From Parvibaculum sp. (lineage in GTDB: Bacteria > Pseudomonadota > Alphaproteobacteria > Parvibaculales > Parvibaculaceae), in assembly GCA_030645235.1 (NCBI GenBank), contig JAUSMV010000030.1, positions 186,001 through 250,000 of the forward strand: 64,000 nt of DNA. The letters run 5' to 3'. This document shows positions 45,814 to 55,330 of the stretch, piece by piece (position 1 is the stretch's first letter; the number at the start of each line of letters is the position of its first letter). A program made the translations under genes and the position numbers. Under the pieces are notes generated by a model. It worked only from the letters and a program-made list of their open reading frames with translations, searched no databases and had not been told where the DNA came from.

Positions 45814-46533
45814 ATGAGTAAACGACTTCAGGACCGCATCGCGGTCATCACGGGCGCATCGCGCGGCATCGGTCGCGCTGTGGCGCTGGGATATGCTGCT
45901 GAAGGCGCGCATGTCATTCTCGTTGCACGCACGGTTGGCGGGCTTGAAGAAGTCGATGATGAAATCCGCAAGATCGGCGGCAAGGCAACGCTTGTGCCGC
46001 TTGATCTTACCGACTTCGATGCGATTGATCGTCTCGGTGCGAACATTTTTGAGCGCTGGGGCAAGCTCGACATTCTCGTTGCCAATGCAGGTACGCTTGG
46101 TGTGCTGACACCTGTGTCACATCTCGAAGTCAAAGCATGGGATAAGCTCGTCAACACCAACATGACAGCGAACTGGCGTTTAATCCGTTCGTTTGATCCG
46201 CTGCTCAAACGCTCCGATGCGGGCCGCGCAATTTTTGTGACGTCGGGTGCCGCGCAGAAGAACACGCCCTATTGGGGTGGCTATGCGATGACGAAAGCAG
46301 CGATGGAAGCGCTTGTGAAAACATGGGCGGCGGAAAACGCAAACACCAATGTGCGCGCGAACCTGTTGAGCCCCGGTCCCACACGCACCGCGATGCGCAA
46401 ACAAGCGATGCCGGGTGAGGATCAGACGACGCTGACGAAGCCTGCCGAGCTCGTTCCGCTGTTCATTGAAATGGCGATGCCGGGCTATACCAAGAACGGC
46501 GAAGTCGTCCGCTATGAGCGCGTGAAGGCATAA
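45814..46533 (+). CDS. SDR family oxidoreductase
   Basis: 239-residue short-chain dehydrogenase. Cofactor motif AVITGASRGIGRAVALGYA near 11, VANAGTLG near 88, catalytic Ser in FVTSGAAQKNTPYWGGYAMTKAAM near 143-165 where Tyr and Lys form YxxxK. Substrate unknown. cvpA-purF-SDR is a recurring alphaproteobacterial order, so the gene may be conserved there. Its stop is 12 bp before repeat copy B. Confidence 0.9.
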   Translation: MSKRLQDRIAVITGASRGIGRAVALGYAAEGAHVILVARTVGGLEEVDDEIRKIGGKATLVPLDLTDFDAIDRLGANIFERWGKLDILVANAGTLGVLTPVSHLEVKAWDKLVNTNMTANWRLIRSFDPLLKRSDAGRAIFVTSGAAQKNTPYWGGYAMTKAAMEALVKTWAAENANTNVRANLLSPGPTRTAMRKQAMPGEDQTTLTKPAELVPLFIEMAMPGYTKNGEVVRYERVKA

Positions 46534-46545
46534 ACAGGCTCTGAG

Positions 46546-46691
46546 CAGTCAGAATTTCTTGCAAGAGATCGAGTGTTTCCATGCAGAGATCGCTAGTCGG
46601 TTCGTCGAGTGATTGAGCGGCGGGCGCGGAGGCCTATCCCCGGGTGGGGATAGAGATGTTATCCCGCAAAATAAAGTTATGCCCGTGGTGA
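46546..46691 (-). repeat. 146-bp structured intergenic repeat, copy B
   Basis: Aligns without gaps to 11992-12137. Bases 46546-46611 match copy A at 64 of 66 positions and encode LDEPTSDLCMETLDLLQEIL on the minus strand. The hairpin CTATCCCC (46634-46641) with GGGGATAG (46646-46653) has loop GGGT; compared with copy A the core ATCCCC/GGGGAT is kept and two adjacent base pairs have changed on both sides. AAAATAAAGTTATG is at 46668-46681. As with copy A, it follows a plus-strand stop and lies between convergent genes. A palindromic-repeat-like stretch (GCTTCGCTGTGCTCGCAATG, near 46700) follows. Confidence 0.85.
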
Positions 46692-46742
46692 AGGTGGACC
46701 GCTTCGCTGTGCTCGCAATGCGGGAGTAAGGAAAAGACGTGG

Positions 46743-46765
46743 ATGGCCGGATCAAGTCCGGCCAT
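46743..46765. repeat. REP-like palindrome with TCAAG loop
   Basis: ATGGCCGGA (46743-46751) pairs with TCCGGCCAT (46757-46765), loop TCAAG. Same loop and related flanks as the palindromes at 14882-14955. It is 27 bp behind the der stop and may help end its transcript. The gap 46534-46791 holds only repeats. Confidence 0.65.
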
Positions 46766-46791
46766 GACGGGGTTTGCAAGCGCAACCCCCG

Positions 46792-48216
46792 TCAGTTGTT
46801 CCGCTTCTTCTTGTCGGCGAAGGGGTTTTTCCGTGCACGGAGGAAAAGGCGGATCGGGACGGCCGGAAGGTCGAAGGCTTCGCGCAGGCCGTTGACCAGA
46901 TAGCGCTTGTAGGCGGTCGGGACTTCTTCGGCGCGGCTCGAAAAGACCGCAAAGGTCGGCGGGCGGGTTTTGACCTGCGCCATGTATTTCAGATTGATCG
47001 CGCGACCCTTCGCGGCAGGCGGCGGATGGCGCGTGATGGCGTCTTCGAGCCAGCGGTTGAGCTTGGCTGTCGAGACGCGCGCGTTCCACAATGTATGCAC
47101 ACGATCAATCGCGGGCATCAGCTTTTCGGTGCCGCGTCCGGTCAGCGCCGAAAGTGTAACGATGGGCAGACCGCGGACCTGCGGAAGGAGACGTTCGAGT
47201 TCTTCTTTCAACCCGCGCAATTTTTCCTGCGGGTTTTCAACCGTGTCCCATTTGTTGACGACGATGATCATGGCGCGGCCTTCGCGCTCGACCAAATCGG
47301 CGATGTGCAAATCCTGACGCTCGAAGGGGATGCTGGCATCCAATGTGATCGCCACGACTTCGGCAAAGCGGATGGCGCGCAATGTGTCGGCGACCGAGAG
47401 CTTCTCGAGTTTGTGGATCACGCGGGCGCGGCGGCGCATGCCGGCTGTGTCGAAAAGTTTGACGCGGCGACCGTTCCACATCCACTCAACGCCGATGGCG
47501 TCGCGCGTGATGCCGGCTTCCGGTCCCGTCATCATACGGTCTTCGCCGAGCAGCAAATTGACGAGTGTGGACTTGCCGACATTGGGGCGACCGACAACGG
47601 CGATGCGCAGGGGCGCGGTGCGATCCGGCTCCCAGGGCGCGTCGGGATCGAACGGGCCTTCAAACACTTCGCCATCGGCTTCGGCATCTTCGCGGGCCTG
47701 ACGCGCATCTTCGGCATCAATCGCATCGGCGTAGGGCTGCAATTCCTGATAGAGCGCGGAGAGGCCTTCGCCATGTTCAGCCGAGAGCGGGATCGGCGCA
47801 CCGAGGCCCAACTCGTAAGCTTCCATGCGGCCCGCCTCGCCTGCCCCGCCTTCGCATTTATTGGCGGCGAGGATCACGGGTGTCGGGAACTTGCGCAAAA
47901 TTTGCGCAAAGCGTTTGTCGAGCGGCGTCACACCGGCGCGGGCATCCATGAGCAGGAGGCAGACGTCGGCATCCAGAATGGCGGCGTCGGTCTGGCGGCG
48001 CATACGCGCTTCGAGACTTTCGTCATTTGCCTCTTCGAGACCGGCTGTGTCGATGACGGTGAATGTGAGGTCGCCAAGATGCGCCTCACCCTCGCGGCGG
48101 TCACGCGTGACGCCGGGTGTGTCGTCCACAAGCGCCAGCTTTTTGCCGACGAGACGATTGAACAATGTGGACTTGCCGACATTCGGCCGTCCCACAATGG
48201 CGACCTTGAATGGCAC
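46792..48216 (-). CDS. der: Ribosome biogenesis GTPase Der
   Basis: Two-GTPase-domain protein needed for 50S assembly. 474 residues from GTG 48216 with GAGG 7-8 bases upstream. G-domain 1: [14 protein letters not shown] near 8, DTPGVT, and NKCE. G-domain 2: [14 protein letters not shown] near 210, [11 protein letters not shown], and VNKWDTV. C-terminal KH-like domain ends in [15 protein letters not shown]. Cotranscribed with bamB (50 bp upstream). Confidence 0.97.
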   Translation of the reverse strand: MPFKVAIVGRPNVGKSTLFNRLVGKKLALVDDTPGVTRDRREGEAHLGDLTFTVIDTAGLEEANDESLEARMRRQTDAAILDADVCLLLMDARAGVTPLDKRFAQILRKFPTPVILAANKCEGGAGEAGRMEAYELGLGAPIPLSAEHGEGLSALYQELQPYADAIDAEDARQAREDAEADGEVFEGPFDPDAPWEPDRTAPLRIAVVGRPNVGKSTLVNLLLGEDRMMTGPEAGITRDAIGVEWMWNGRRVKLFDTAGMRRRARVIHKLEKLSVADTLRAIRFAEVVAITLDASIPFERQDLHIADLVEREGRAMIIVVNKWDTVENPQEKLRGLKEELERLLPQVRGLPIVTLSALTGRGTEKLMPAIDRVHTLWNARVSTAKLNRWLEDAITRHPPPAAKGRAINLKYMAQVKTRPPTFAVFSSRAEEVPTAYKRYLVNGLREAFDLPAVPIRLFLRARKNPFADKKKRNN

Positions 48217-48266
48217 CTTGTAGCCTCACTTGATAATCTTCTGCGGGCGGGAAATCCCGCCAGACC

Positions 48267-49643
48267 TTATTGCAACGCTTCGAGCGTGCCGTTGTCGGAC
48301 AGAATGTAAACAATGCCGCCCGCGCTGATCGGCGCGATCAGCGTCGTGTCGGGCAAATCAAACTTCGCGCCGACTTTTCCGGTCAGCGGATCAATCGTGA
48401 CGCCTTCGCCAAGCGTCGATACCAGAACCAGCTTGCTGTTCACGAGCAAGGGACCGCTCCACTCAATCGGGCCGGACTTGTCTTCGGGGTCTTCCCAACG
48501 ATCAAGCTTGGCGAGCCAGTGGATGCGACCATCGCGGCTCGACATGCCGACGACTTCCTGATCGGAGGTCACGACGAAAATATAGTCGCCCGCGACAACC
48601 GGCGTCTGCACGCCCGGCACGTCACGCGTCCAGACGCGTTCGCCCGTGCGCAGGTCAATCGAGACGAAGCGGCCTGAATGGCTGATCGCATAGACGCGCT
48701 CGCCTGAGACGACCGGACGACCGGCAATATCGTTCAGCTCACTGAGCGATGTGAGATTGCCCGTGCGCGTCAGCGAGTCTGACCACAACACCGTACCGTT
48801 TTCAGCGCGCAGCGCGAAAAGCTCACCCGACGAATAAGGGACAATGACGACAGAGCCTGTGACAGCGGGGCTGGTCGCGGCGAGGATGCCTGCGGCTTCT
48901 GTGATGCCGCGATGACGCCACAAAATCTTACCGTCATTCTGGTCGATGCAGATCATCTGATTGTCGGAGGTAATGGCATAGACATTGCCGTTTGACGCTG
49001 TGGGCGAAGCACGGAAGGGCACGACCGCATTGGTGGTCCACAAGACTTTGCCGCTGGCGGGATCAAGCGCATGAACAAGACCGAAGCCTGTGGCAGCGAA
49101 AATCTTGCCATTGTCGAAAGCAATGCCGCCGCCGCGCGCCTTGTCGCTGTCCTGATCTTCCGGTGTCAGATCGGCGGTCCAGAGCTTGTTGCCGGATTTG
49201 GCATCAAAGGCCCGGACCGTTGCTGCAGCGTCGAGCACAAATACTTTGCCGCCTGCAACGATGGGCGAGGCAACGAGACGCGCTGTGCTGCCTGAACCTG
49301 AACCCGCATCGGCGGTCCAGAGTCTTTTGAGCGTGCCGGGGGCTTCGAGATTGGCATAGGAGTTGGTGGCATTGCCGCCGGGCTGGGCCCAATCGGCGTT
49401 GGCCTCGGGATCGGGCAAAGTGATTTCTTCTTCTGCCAGATCGGGGTCCACGATGAGATTGGTTTCAAGTTCCATCACCGACAGACGTTCGCCGGGGAGC
49501 TTCGGCTTTTTCTGCGAGTCAAACATGTCGCCGACCGTGGTGCAGCCGCCAAGACCAAGCGCCGTCATGACCACAAGCAACAATCCCAGAGTACGCAAGC
49601 GCGCGATGGGGGTCGCGCTACGCATATCAAACTCAGCAGCCAT
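48267..49643 (-). CDS. bamB: Outer membrane assembly lipoprotein BamB (PQQ-like propeller)
   Basis: Lipoprotein of the BAM complex. From ATG 49643, with GGAG 8 bases upstream, 458 residues; an overlapping GTG at 49652 and an ATG at 49625 are alternatives. Lipobox LGLGGC near residue 34. Eight-bladed PQQ-like repeats are visible: GKVFVLDAAATVRAFDAKSG, NGKIFAATGFGLVHALDPAS, GERVYAISHSGRFVSIDLRT. The neighbours der (below) and a YfgM-like gene (above) are the standard order (yfgM-bamB-der). lptD and surA in this window act in the same pathway. Confidence 0.93.
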   Translation of the reverse strand: MAAEFDMRSATPIARLRTLGLLLVVMTALGLGGCTTVGDMFDSQKKPKLPGERLSVMELETNLIVDPDLAEEEITLPDPEANADWAQPGGNATNSYANLEAPGTLKRLWTADAGSGSGSTARLVASPIVAGGKVFVLDAAATVRAFDAKSGNKLWTADLTPEDQDSDKARGGGIAFDNGKIFAATGFGLVHALDPASGKVLWTTNAVVPFRASPTASNGNVYAITSDNQMICIDQNDGKILWRHRGITEAAGILAATSPAVTGSVVIVPYSSGELFALRAENGTVLWSDSLTRTGNLTSLSELNDIAGRPVVSGERVYAISHSGRFVSIDLRTGERVWTRDVPGVQTPVVAGDYIFVVTSDQEVVGMSSRDGRIHWLAKLDRWEDPEDKSGPIEWSGPLLVNSKLVLVSTLGEGVTIDPLTGKVGAKFDLPDTTLIAPISAGGIVYILSDNGTLEALQ

Positions 49644-49648
49644 AAAGT

Positions 49649-50425
49649 TCACTCCGATTTCGCTTCCGGGGACTTAGCGTCCGGAGCCGCTTGCGCGGGC
49701 GTTTCTGTTTTTTGGTCTGTTTTTGGTGTATCTGATTTCGGTGTCGCGTCTGTGGCGGGCGTTACTGTCGGCAGCGGAATATGCGGTGCGATGAGCGCCT
49801 GCATCACATGGGCGCGGTCACGCAGGCCTGCTGACGCTGACTGATCGGCGATGATGGCGGCAAAGGCGGTTTGGGCTTCGACATATTTGCCCGCCTTGTA
49901 GGCCGAGAGGCCGAGAAGCTCGCGCGCATTGTTGCGCCATGCGTTCGCGTTATCATCAAGCATGGCGACGCGGCCGCGCATCTCATCATATGAAGCTGTA
50001 TCGACAAGCAGGAGACCTGCCTTCACACGCGCCATGCCCTGCATGACCGGCGAGACGCCGCCGTCATTGGCAATCTTGTCGAGGGCGGCAATCGCGCCTT
50101 CCTTGTCGCCCGCTTTCAGCAAAAACCCGGCCTGCTGAAAACGCGCCAGCGCGGCATAGCCACCCGTTGTCGTGTCGGCGAAAGCGGCGAGCGCGGCGGC
50201 GGCTTCTTCGGGCTTGTCTTCGGTGGTGGCGGCGAGCACCGTGTCATAGGCGGCAGATGCGGCCTCGGCCTGCGAGGCCTGCCAGGCACGCCAGCCGACA
50301 AAGGCCGAGGCAATGAGCACAATCGCGACGGCCAGACCGACGAGATAGATGCCATATTTTTCCCAGAGTTTATTCGCTTGTTCGCGGCGAAGATCTTGTT
50401 CGATTTCGCTGAAAATATCGGTCAA
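49649..50425 (-). CDS. yfgM: YfgM-like TPR protein (SecYEG ancillary subunit)
   Basis: 258 residues from TTG 50425 (GGAG upstream). MTDIFSEIEQDLRREQANKLWEKYG, one membrane helix (IYLVGLAVAIVLIASAFVGW), then TPR-like helices across 45-210 and a Pro/Thr/Lys/Glu-rich tail. E. coli YfgM links SecYEG with periplasmic chaperones. The position ahead of bamB-der supports the assignment. The C-terminal tail after about 215 is low complexity. Identity rests partly on context. Confidence 0.85.
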   Translation of the reverse strand: MTDIFSEIEQDLRREQANKLWEKYGIYLVGLAVAIVLIASAFVGWRAWQASQAEAASAAYDTVLAATTEDKPEEAAAALAAFADTTTGGYAALARFQQAGFLLKAGDKEGAIAALDKIANDGGVSPVMQGMARVKAGLLLVDTASYDEMRGRVAMLDDNANAWRNNARELLGLSAYKAGKYVEAQTAFAAIIADQSASAGLRDRAHVMQALIAPHIPLPTVTPATDATPKSDTPKTDQKTETPAQAAPDAKSPEAKSE

Positions 50426-50586
50426 GTGAGCACTCCGAGAGGGATAGTTGGCAAAACCTAAGGGATGCGCCCGCTCGCGCGAAACCTCCCCCGTGACACC
50501 TGCGGATGCAGGCGCCGTAAAATAGCCCGTGAGACTGGCAATGGCAACAAGGGGCGCGGCTTCAAAACGCCGCTAACACCTGAAAA

Positions 50587-51411
50587 TTATTTAACTTTTT
50601 TCATGCCATAGGTGTTTTCGACCGCCGGAAAGGTGCGGGCGCGGACTTCACGGGCATAGGCCTCGGCAGCGCCTGCGATCTGGGCCCCAAGGGTCGCGAA
50701 TTCCTTGACGAATTTTGGGGCTTTGGGGGAGAGGCCCAGCATGTCCTCCAGCACCAGAATCTGACCGTCGCATTCCGCCGATGCGCCGATGCCGATGGTG
50801 GGAATGGAAATCTGGTGGGTGATGCGGGCGGCGAGAGGCTCGGCCATGCCTTCCAGCACAACGGCGAAAGCCCCTGCCCCGGCAATGGCGGCGGCGTCTT
50901 CTTCAATCGCAGCCCATTCTTCTTCGACACGACCCTGCGTTTTGAAGCCGCCCATGGTCTGGATCGACTGGGGCGTCAAACCGATATGCGCCATCACGGG
51001 GATGCCGCGTTCGTTCAAATAACGGATGGTTTCGGCAAGGCGCTTGCCGCCTTCGAGTTTAACCGCTGTGCAGCCTGTTTCTTTGATGATGCGCACCGCG
51101 TTGCGAAACGCGACTTCGGGGCTTTCTTCATACGAGCCGAAGGGCATATCGACCACGACCAATGCGCGATCTGTGCCGCGCATAACGGCGGTGCCGTGCG
51201 CGATCATCATGTCGATGGTGACGCCCAGCGTTGTTTCCATGCCGTACATCACCATGCCGAGGCTGTCGCCGACGAGGATCACATCGACATAGGGGTCGAT
51301 GAAACGGGCTGTATGCGCATGATAGGAGGTGAGGCAGACGACCGGCTCGCCACCCTTGCGGGCGCGGATTTCTGGCACGGTGATGCGTTTGATTTTGGGC
51401 TGAACGGACAT
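50587..51411 (-). CDS. panB: 3-methyl-2-oxobutanoate hydroxymethyltransferase
   Basis: First enzyme of pantothenate synthesis, making ketopantoate with methylene-THF. 274 residues from ATG 51411 with AAGGA 8 bases upstream; an in-frame TTG at 51429 was not used. [23 protein letters not shown] near the start, [10 protein letters not shown] near 46, [12 protein letters not shown] near 112, and [11 protein letters not shown] near 176 are canonical. panC is not in the window. The 161-bp gap to yfgM contains a small hairpin near 50508. Confidence 0.95.
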   Translation of the reverse strand: MSVQPKIKRITVPEIRARKGGEPVVCLTSYHAHTARFIDPYVDVILVGDSLGMVMYGMETTLGVTIDMMIAHGTAVMRGTDRALVVVDMPFGSYEESPEVAFRNAVRIIKETGCTAVKLEGGKRLAETIRYLNERGIPVMAHIGLTPQSIQTMGGFKTQGRVEEEWAAIEEDAAAIAGAGAFAVVLEGMAEPLAARITHQISIPTIGIGASAECDGQILVLEDMLGLSPKAPKFVKEFATLGAQIAGAAEAYAREVRARTFPAVENTYGMKKVK

Positions 51412-51517
51412 AGGACCATCCTTACTCAATGCGGCACGGTCCCATACATAGGATCACGCGCGGGGATTTGCGACTGTGGCTTTCACCCATGACGAAACGT
51501 CCTGGCGCCACGACGAA

Positions 51518-51540
51518 AAGGTCTTGCATATCAAGACCTT
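51518..51540 (-). terminator. Palindrome/terminator behind the membrane-protein array
   Basis: AAGGTCTTG (51518-51526) and CAAGACCTT (51532-51540), perfect 9-bp arms around CATAT. On the minus strand it is followed by TTTTC, so it may terminate the array transcript ending at 51615. It could also be a dyad operator for panB. Confidence 0.55.
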
Positions 51541-51614
51541 AGATACCTCCCGGCACCTTCCCTGATCCTTATGGGCGGACTTTAGCCGATGGGGGGGCGA
51601 TGTGCAAACGGGGG

Positions 51615-52499
51615 TCAGGCGGGGGTGGGTGTCGGGGTGGCGTCGGGAGTGGTGTCGCCCTGCCCGTCGGCGTCGTCGGCGGTGTCGCTATCGGGGAGGC
51701 CGATGATCTCGCGATAGGCGACGGAGAGCATGGTGATGCTCAGCATCAATGTTACGACATAGACCGGCAGGCCGACCAGAACGGACGCCAGCGGTGAGAG
51801 GCCTGTCGCGACATAGGACGTGGCAATCAACGCACCGATGGGCACAAAGACGAGAATGAAATAGGCGAGCAGGCGCAGGCCGTTGCCGCGTGTTGCCTGC
51901 CAGATGAATTTCAGGCTGCTCGGATAGCCCAGAGCGACATGCGGCAACAGCAACATCCAGCGCGCGAAGAAGACGCCGCTGAAAGCGACGGCCGACATAC
52001 CCACGGTCAATCCGGTGAGCAATCTTTCCATCGACGGCGACAGATCGAAAACATGCGCCGACAGCAGCAGCGTCGCGCCGTAGCTTGCGCCCACAAAGGA
52101 CAGGCCGACCGGGATGGACAACGCGATGCCGACGAGAATGCCCGCCCAGAGATAGGCAAGTTCCGGACGACCAAACCGAAAGCCCGAACCAAACAAGCCG
52201 CGCCGTTTTTCACCCAGCAGCACAAACCTGTGAAAGCCGACTGCCATAATGGGTGCGCAGAGCGCCACCAAAAGAACAAGCACCGCCAGTGTGGGACCAT
52301 AGTGATTTGTAAGCTGCGCGATGCGCCGGTCCGAATATTCACCCAGCGGCTCTGTGCCCGTATCGGCCCATACAGAAAAAATCTGAAATGAAATGACGAT
52401 GAGCAAAGGCAGCCATGTCAGACGACACAGCTCAAGAAAATGCGTGGCGACACCCGCATAGACTTCGCGCGCAGATTTCAGAACCGGCAATTTTTTCAT
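51615..52499 (-). CDS. Array membrane protein 1 (unrecognised family)
   Basis: 294 residues, about six transmembrane segments. I do not recognise the family. N-terminal KLPVLKSAREVYAGVATHFLEL precedes the first helix. The loop after the second helix pair has GFHRFVLLGEKRRGLFG. Later motifs are RWMLLLPHVALG, RGNGLRLLAYF and, near the C-terminus, LSVAYREIIGLPD, followed by an acidic Thr/Pro tail (ending TPTPTPA). All five motifs recur in the three following paralogs. Last gene of the minus-strand array, 13 bp behind member 2. A distant relation to GPDPase membrane-domain or YciC-like proteins is possible but unproven. Confidence 0.75.
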   Translation of the reverse strand: MKKLPVLKSAREVYAGVATHFLELCRLTWLPLLIVISFQIFSVWADTGTEPLGEYSDRRIAQLTNHYGPTLAVLVLLVALCAPIMAVGFHRFVLLGEKRRGLFGSGFRFGRPELAYLWAGILVGIALSIPVGLSFVGASYGATLLLSAHVFDLSPSMERLLTGLTVGMSAVAFSGVFFARWMLLLPHVALGYPSSLKFIWQATRGNGLRLLAYFILVFVPIGALIATSYVATGLSPLASVLVGLPVYVVTLMLSITMLSVAYREIIGLPDSDTADDADGQGDTTPDATPTPTPA

Positions 52500-52512
52500 G
52501 CGTGTTGCTCCA

Positions 52513-53409
52513 TCAGACTGATGCGCTTTCGGCGTCGGGTGCAGTCGCTGCAGGCAAGCCGATGATCTCGCGATAGGCGACGGAGAGGATCGTCACACCC
52601 AGCATCATGACGTAAATGTCGAGCGGCACAGATACCAAATCCCAAATGAAACTTACGGTTGAAACATATTCGCTTTGCGGCTGCAGAACTTTTGAAGGCA
52701 GGGCAAGCCGTCCGATGTGGGCGAATATCCAATTGAACACCCAATAAAGAAGGCCGGCAAAAAGCTGGATGAGAAGTGTCGCGCCGAGGAGACGCCATGA
52801 ATTGCCCTCCGATTTATCCCACACAGACACGATGCTGCGGGAACTGCTCAAGGCGGCTTGTGGCAACGCAAGTGACGCGCGCACGAGCCAAAGCAAGACG
52901 GCGAGATAAATGCCAAAGACAAGACAAACGGCAATGACGATCCCGTAGATGCTCAAACCGAGTTGCAGAATGCTGGAGAAGGGGAAATAGGTCATGACGA
53001 GGCCGCCAGAGAGCATTAGGGACGCGAAGACGACGAGTTTCACGCTGGTCAAAAGGTAGGCGATCTTGAATTCACCGAACAACGACCCGTCACGCTCGCC
53101 GAGCAAGATGAAGCGATGCCAATGCACCGCTGCTGCAACGATCGACACAAACAGCACAATGAGCGCAAGGAAAAACACGCCAATGTTTGACCAGGAACTA
53201 AGCCAACTCGCAGGCATGCCAACCTTCAATACACCGACTGACATGGACCGCATACCGGCCGGGCCGCCTGTGTTGTTCAGGAGGATCGCAATATAGGCGG
53301 CAACATAGACACAGAGCGGGACGCGCGCGATCCAGATCAGATCAAGAAAATGCCGCGTGACGCCGGAGAAGACTTCGCCGACCGATTTAAAAACAGGAAA
53401 TTTCTTCAC
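52513..53409 (-). CDS. Array membrane protein 2 (unrecognised family)
   Basis: 298 residues from GTG 53409, about six transmembrane segments. Shares with its neighbours the N-terminus KKFPVFKSVGEVFSGVTRHF, the loop VHWHRFILLGERDGSLFG, RASLALPQAAL, EGNSWRLLGATLL and ILSVAYREIIGLPA. Closest to member 3 in the motifs. A longer loop (about 45-80) between helices 1 and 2 is rich in Gly, Ser and Met. Function unknown; membrane location is evident. Confidence 0.75.
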   Translation of the reverse strand: MKKFPVFKSVGEVFSGVTRHFLDLIWIARVPLCVYVAAYIAILLNNTGGPAGMRSMSVGVLKVGMPASWLSSWSNIGVFFLALIVLFVSIVAAAVHWHRFILLGERDGSLFGEFKIAYLLTSVKLVVFASLMLSGGLVMTYFPFSSILQLGLSIYGIVIAVCLVFGIYLAVLLWLVRASLALPQAALSSSRSIVSVWDKSEGNSWRLLGATLLIQLFAGLLYWVFNWIFAHIGRLALPSKVLQPQSEYVSTVSFIWDLVSVPLDIYVMMLGVTILSVAYREIIGLPAATAPDAESASV

Positions 53410-53453
53410 GTGTTCCCCCCCGAAATTAAATCAGACAAAGCACACATAAGATA

Positions 53454-54353
53454 TCAGGCTGCAACCGCATGATCACCGGCGCCACCCTGCGGCAAGCCGA
53501 TGATCTCGCGATAGGCGACGGAGAGCATGGTGATCTGCGCCATCAGGAAATAGAGGTAGATGCCGAGATAGGCGACGGCGGCGACAGCCAGAGCGGCTGG
53601 AGAGGTTGTGAACCCGATGCCAAGCACGCTCACGACGAGGCCGATGACCAGCGCAATGACAAGCATGATTGCTATCATCGAAAGCCCGACGAGCAGCACA
53701 AGGCCAAGTAAACGCCAGCTGTTTCCCGCGCTCTGCCGAAACACAGCAAAGACCCGTCCACCCTGCCCGACCGATGCATCCGGCAAGGCCAGCATGAGAC
53801 GGAAGATCACGAGATAGGCCCAGAAGGCGACAATGACAGCGATCAGGCCGAGCGCCAAATTCGCTGTCTCCGGCAATTTCATCGCCGCAACTGTCATCAC
53901 CAAAAAGATGAAGGCAAGAAGAGCCACAAACATCAGTGCAAGAACCTTGATGGTGGTCCAGATATACAGGCCGTCTTCCTTGCGCAGAAGTTTGATGCCG
54001 CCGAACCCGTTTGCGCCTTCGCCGAACAACACAAAGCGATGCCAGCGCACGGCAGCGACAGCGCTTGCCAACATCAAACCAAGTTGTGCGGTCCAGCTCA
54101 GGGCCTGCACTTCAGGAGCCGCAAGTTTTTCCTGTGCGGCGAGTATCGCGGCCAAATCCGGGGCGCCATTGTTGGCGACATAGGCCTGAAAGACACCGGC
54201 TTCGTAATACTGCCAGCCCAAGGCAAATGCAGCGGCCAGAATGATGATGACCGCTGGCCACGCCACCGCGAGCAATTGGAAATAATGGCGCGTGACACCG
54301 CTGAGGACTTCACCCAGCGATGCGAAAACCGGCAATTTTCTGGTATCTGACAT
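53454..54353 (-). CDS. Array membrane protein 3 (unrecognised family)
   Basis: 299 residues from ATG 54353, which has GGGGGAG upstream; a GTG at 54389 is in frame but weaker. Motifs: KLPVFASLGEVLSGVTRHYF, AVRWHRFVLFGEG, RLMLALPDASVG, AGNSWRLLGLVLL, and MLSVAYREIIGLPQ. About six helices, with a hydrophilic loop rich in Ala and Glu (about 55-85) after the first. Same orientation and similar length as the neighbours, so tandem duplication is likely. Confidence 0.75.
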   Translation of the reverse strand: MSDTRKLPVFASLGEVLSGVTRHYFQLLAVAWPAVIIILAAAFALGWQYYEAGVFQAYVANNGAPDLAAILAAQEKLAAPEVQALSWTAQLGLMLASAVAAVRWHRFVLFGEGANGFGGIKLLRKEDGLYIWTTIKVLALMFVALLAFIFLVMTVAAMKLPETANLALGLIAVIVAFWAYLVIFRLMLALPDASVGQGGRVFAVFRQSAGNSWRLLGLVLLVGLSMIAIMLVIALVIGLVVSVLGIGFTTSPAALAVAAVAYLGIYLYFLMAQITMLSVAYREIIGLPQGGAGDHAVAA

Positions 54354-54446
54354 TTGGCTCCCCCCAGAGCAAAAAGATGTGTTTGACACACTAGGGGGAG
54401 CGGGACGATTCAGACAAGCTCAATTCAGGCCTGAGCAAAATAAGGA

Positions 54447-55286
54447 TTAGATCGTATCCGGACGATCAAGGTCTGCCGCCATGGCGCCGGGCGGGCCGAT
54501 GAGTTCGCGATAGGCGATGGCAAGCACCGCGATGTTGACGATGTTGAAGAAGATCGACACGAGCGTTTGCAGGAAGATAGCGACCTCTTCGGGCAGAAAG
54601 AGCGCGGCTGTGACGGCCAGAATGAGCGCATAGACAATCATCACCGGCACGCTCGACAAGAGCGTCAGCAAGACCAGACGCCAGAAATTGCCGCGCGTGC
54701 GCTCCAGCACCATGCGCACATTGACCGGCTCGTCAATCGACACGGCCGGCAGAAGCAGGAGGAGGCGCACGAGAAAATAGAGACCGACAAAGGCAAGCAG
54801 CAGGCCGAAAAACTCAATCAGGGAGGCGGCAGACCCTGTGGACGCCAGAGCCGATTTCATGGCGGCGGAGGGGGGAAACTCCGGCGGGCCACCAAAGAGC
54901 ATGATCGGCAAAGCGAGCAGGACAAGCGCGATCAGCACCAGAAGATAACGCGCTTCACGCCGTCCGAAATTGATCTGATAGGACCCGGCGGGCTTTTCGT
55001 TGAGCAGAATGTAGCGATACCAGGCGACCGAAATGATCGCCCATAAAAACAGGGATGCGGCCTGCAGCGCGAGGGTCAGCAGAACATTGTTATCCGCCGG
55101 GAGCAGGAGGACGACGATGCTCAATACAAGATTGAGCACCACCGGCAGCCAGATGAGGCGCACCATCTCGCCCAGATTTGCCCATGCGCCTTTATAGGCC
55201 TCGGTGAGCGCGGCGACGACGTCGAGCTTCTTGGGGTTGAATTCATCGTGCAGATCGGTCATCGGGCCTCTCGGATGGTCAGTCAT
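54447..55286 (-). CDS. Array membrane protein 4 (divergent paralog)
   Basis: 279 residues from ATG 55286 with GAGGAG upstream. The most diverged member: the N-terminus NPKKLDVVAALTEAYKGAWANL replaces the PVF motif, the loop is VAWYRYILLNEKPAGSYQ, then RLLLLLPAVSI, RGNFWRLVLLTLL and VLAIAYRELIGPPG. About six helices. First of the four in transcription order, 44 bp behind a TPR gene. Function unknown. Confidence 0.72.
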   Translation of the reverse strand: MTDHPRGPMTDLHDEFNPKKLDVVAALTEAYKGAWANLGEMVRLIWLPVVLNLVLSIVVLLLPADNNVLLTLALQAASLFLWAIISVAWYRYILLNEKPAGSYQINFGRREARYLLVLIALVLLALPIMLFGGPPEFPPSAAMKSALASTGSAASLIEFFGLLLAFVGLYFLVRLLLLLPAVSIDEPVNVRMVLERTRGNFWRLVLLTLLSSVPVMIVYALILAVTAALFLPEEVAIFLQTLVSIFFNIVNIAVLAIAYRELIGPPGAMAADLDRPDTI

Positions 55287-55330
55287 GGTCGCTCCTCAAA
55301 AAGGCCGCTTCCTCAAATTTATTTTACGGC

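Noticed and set aside
46774-48309. A 511-codon open frame antisense to der
   Set aside because: der has complete GTPase motifs in the other strand; the antisense frame is a product of high GC codon use and has no recognisable domain.
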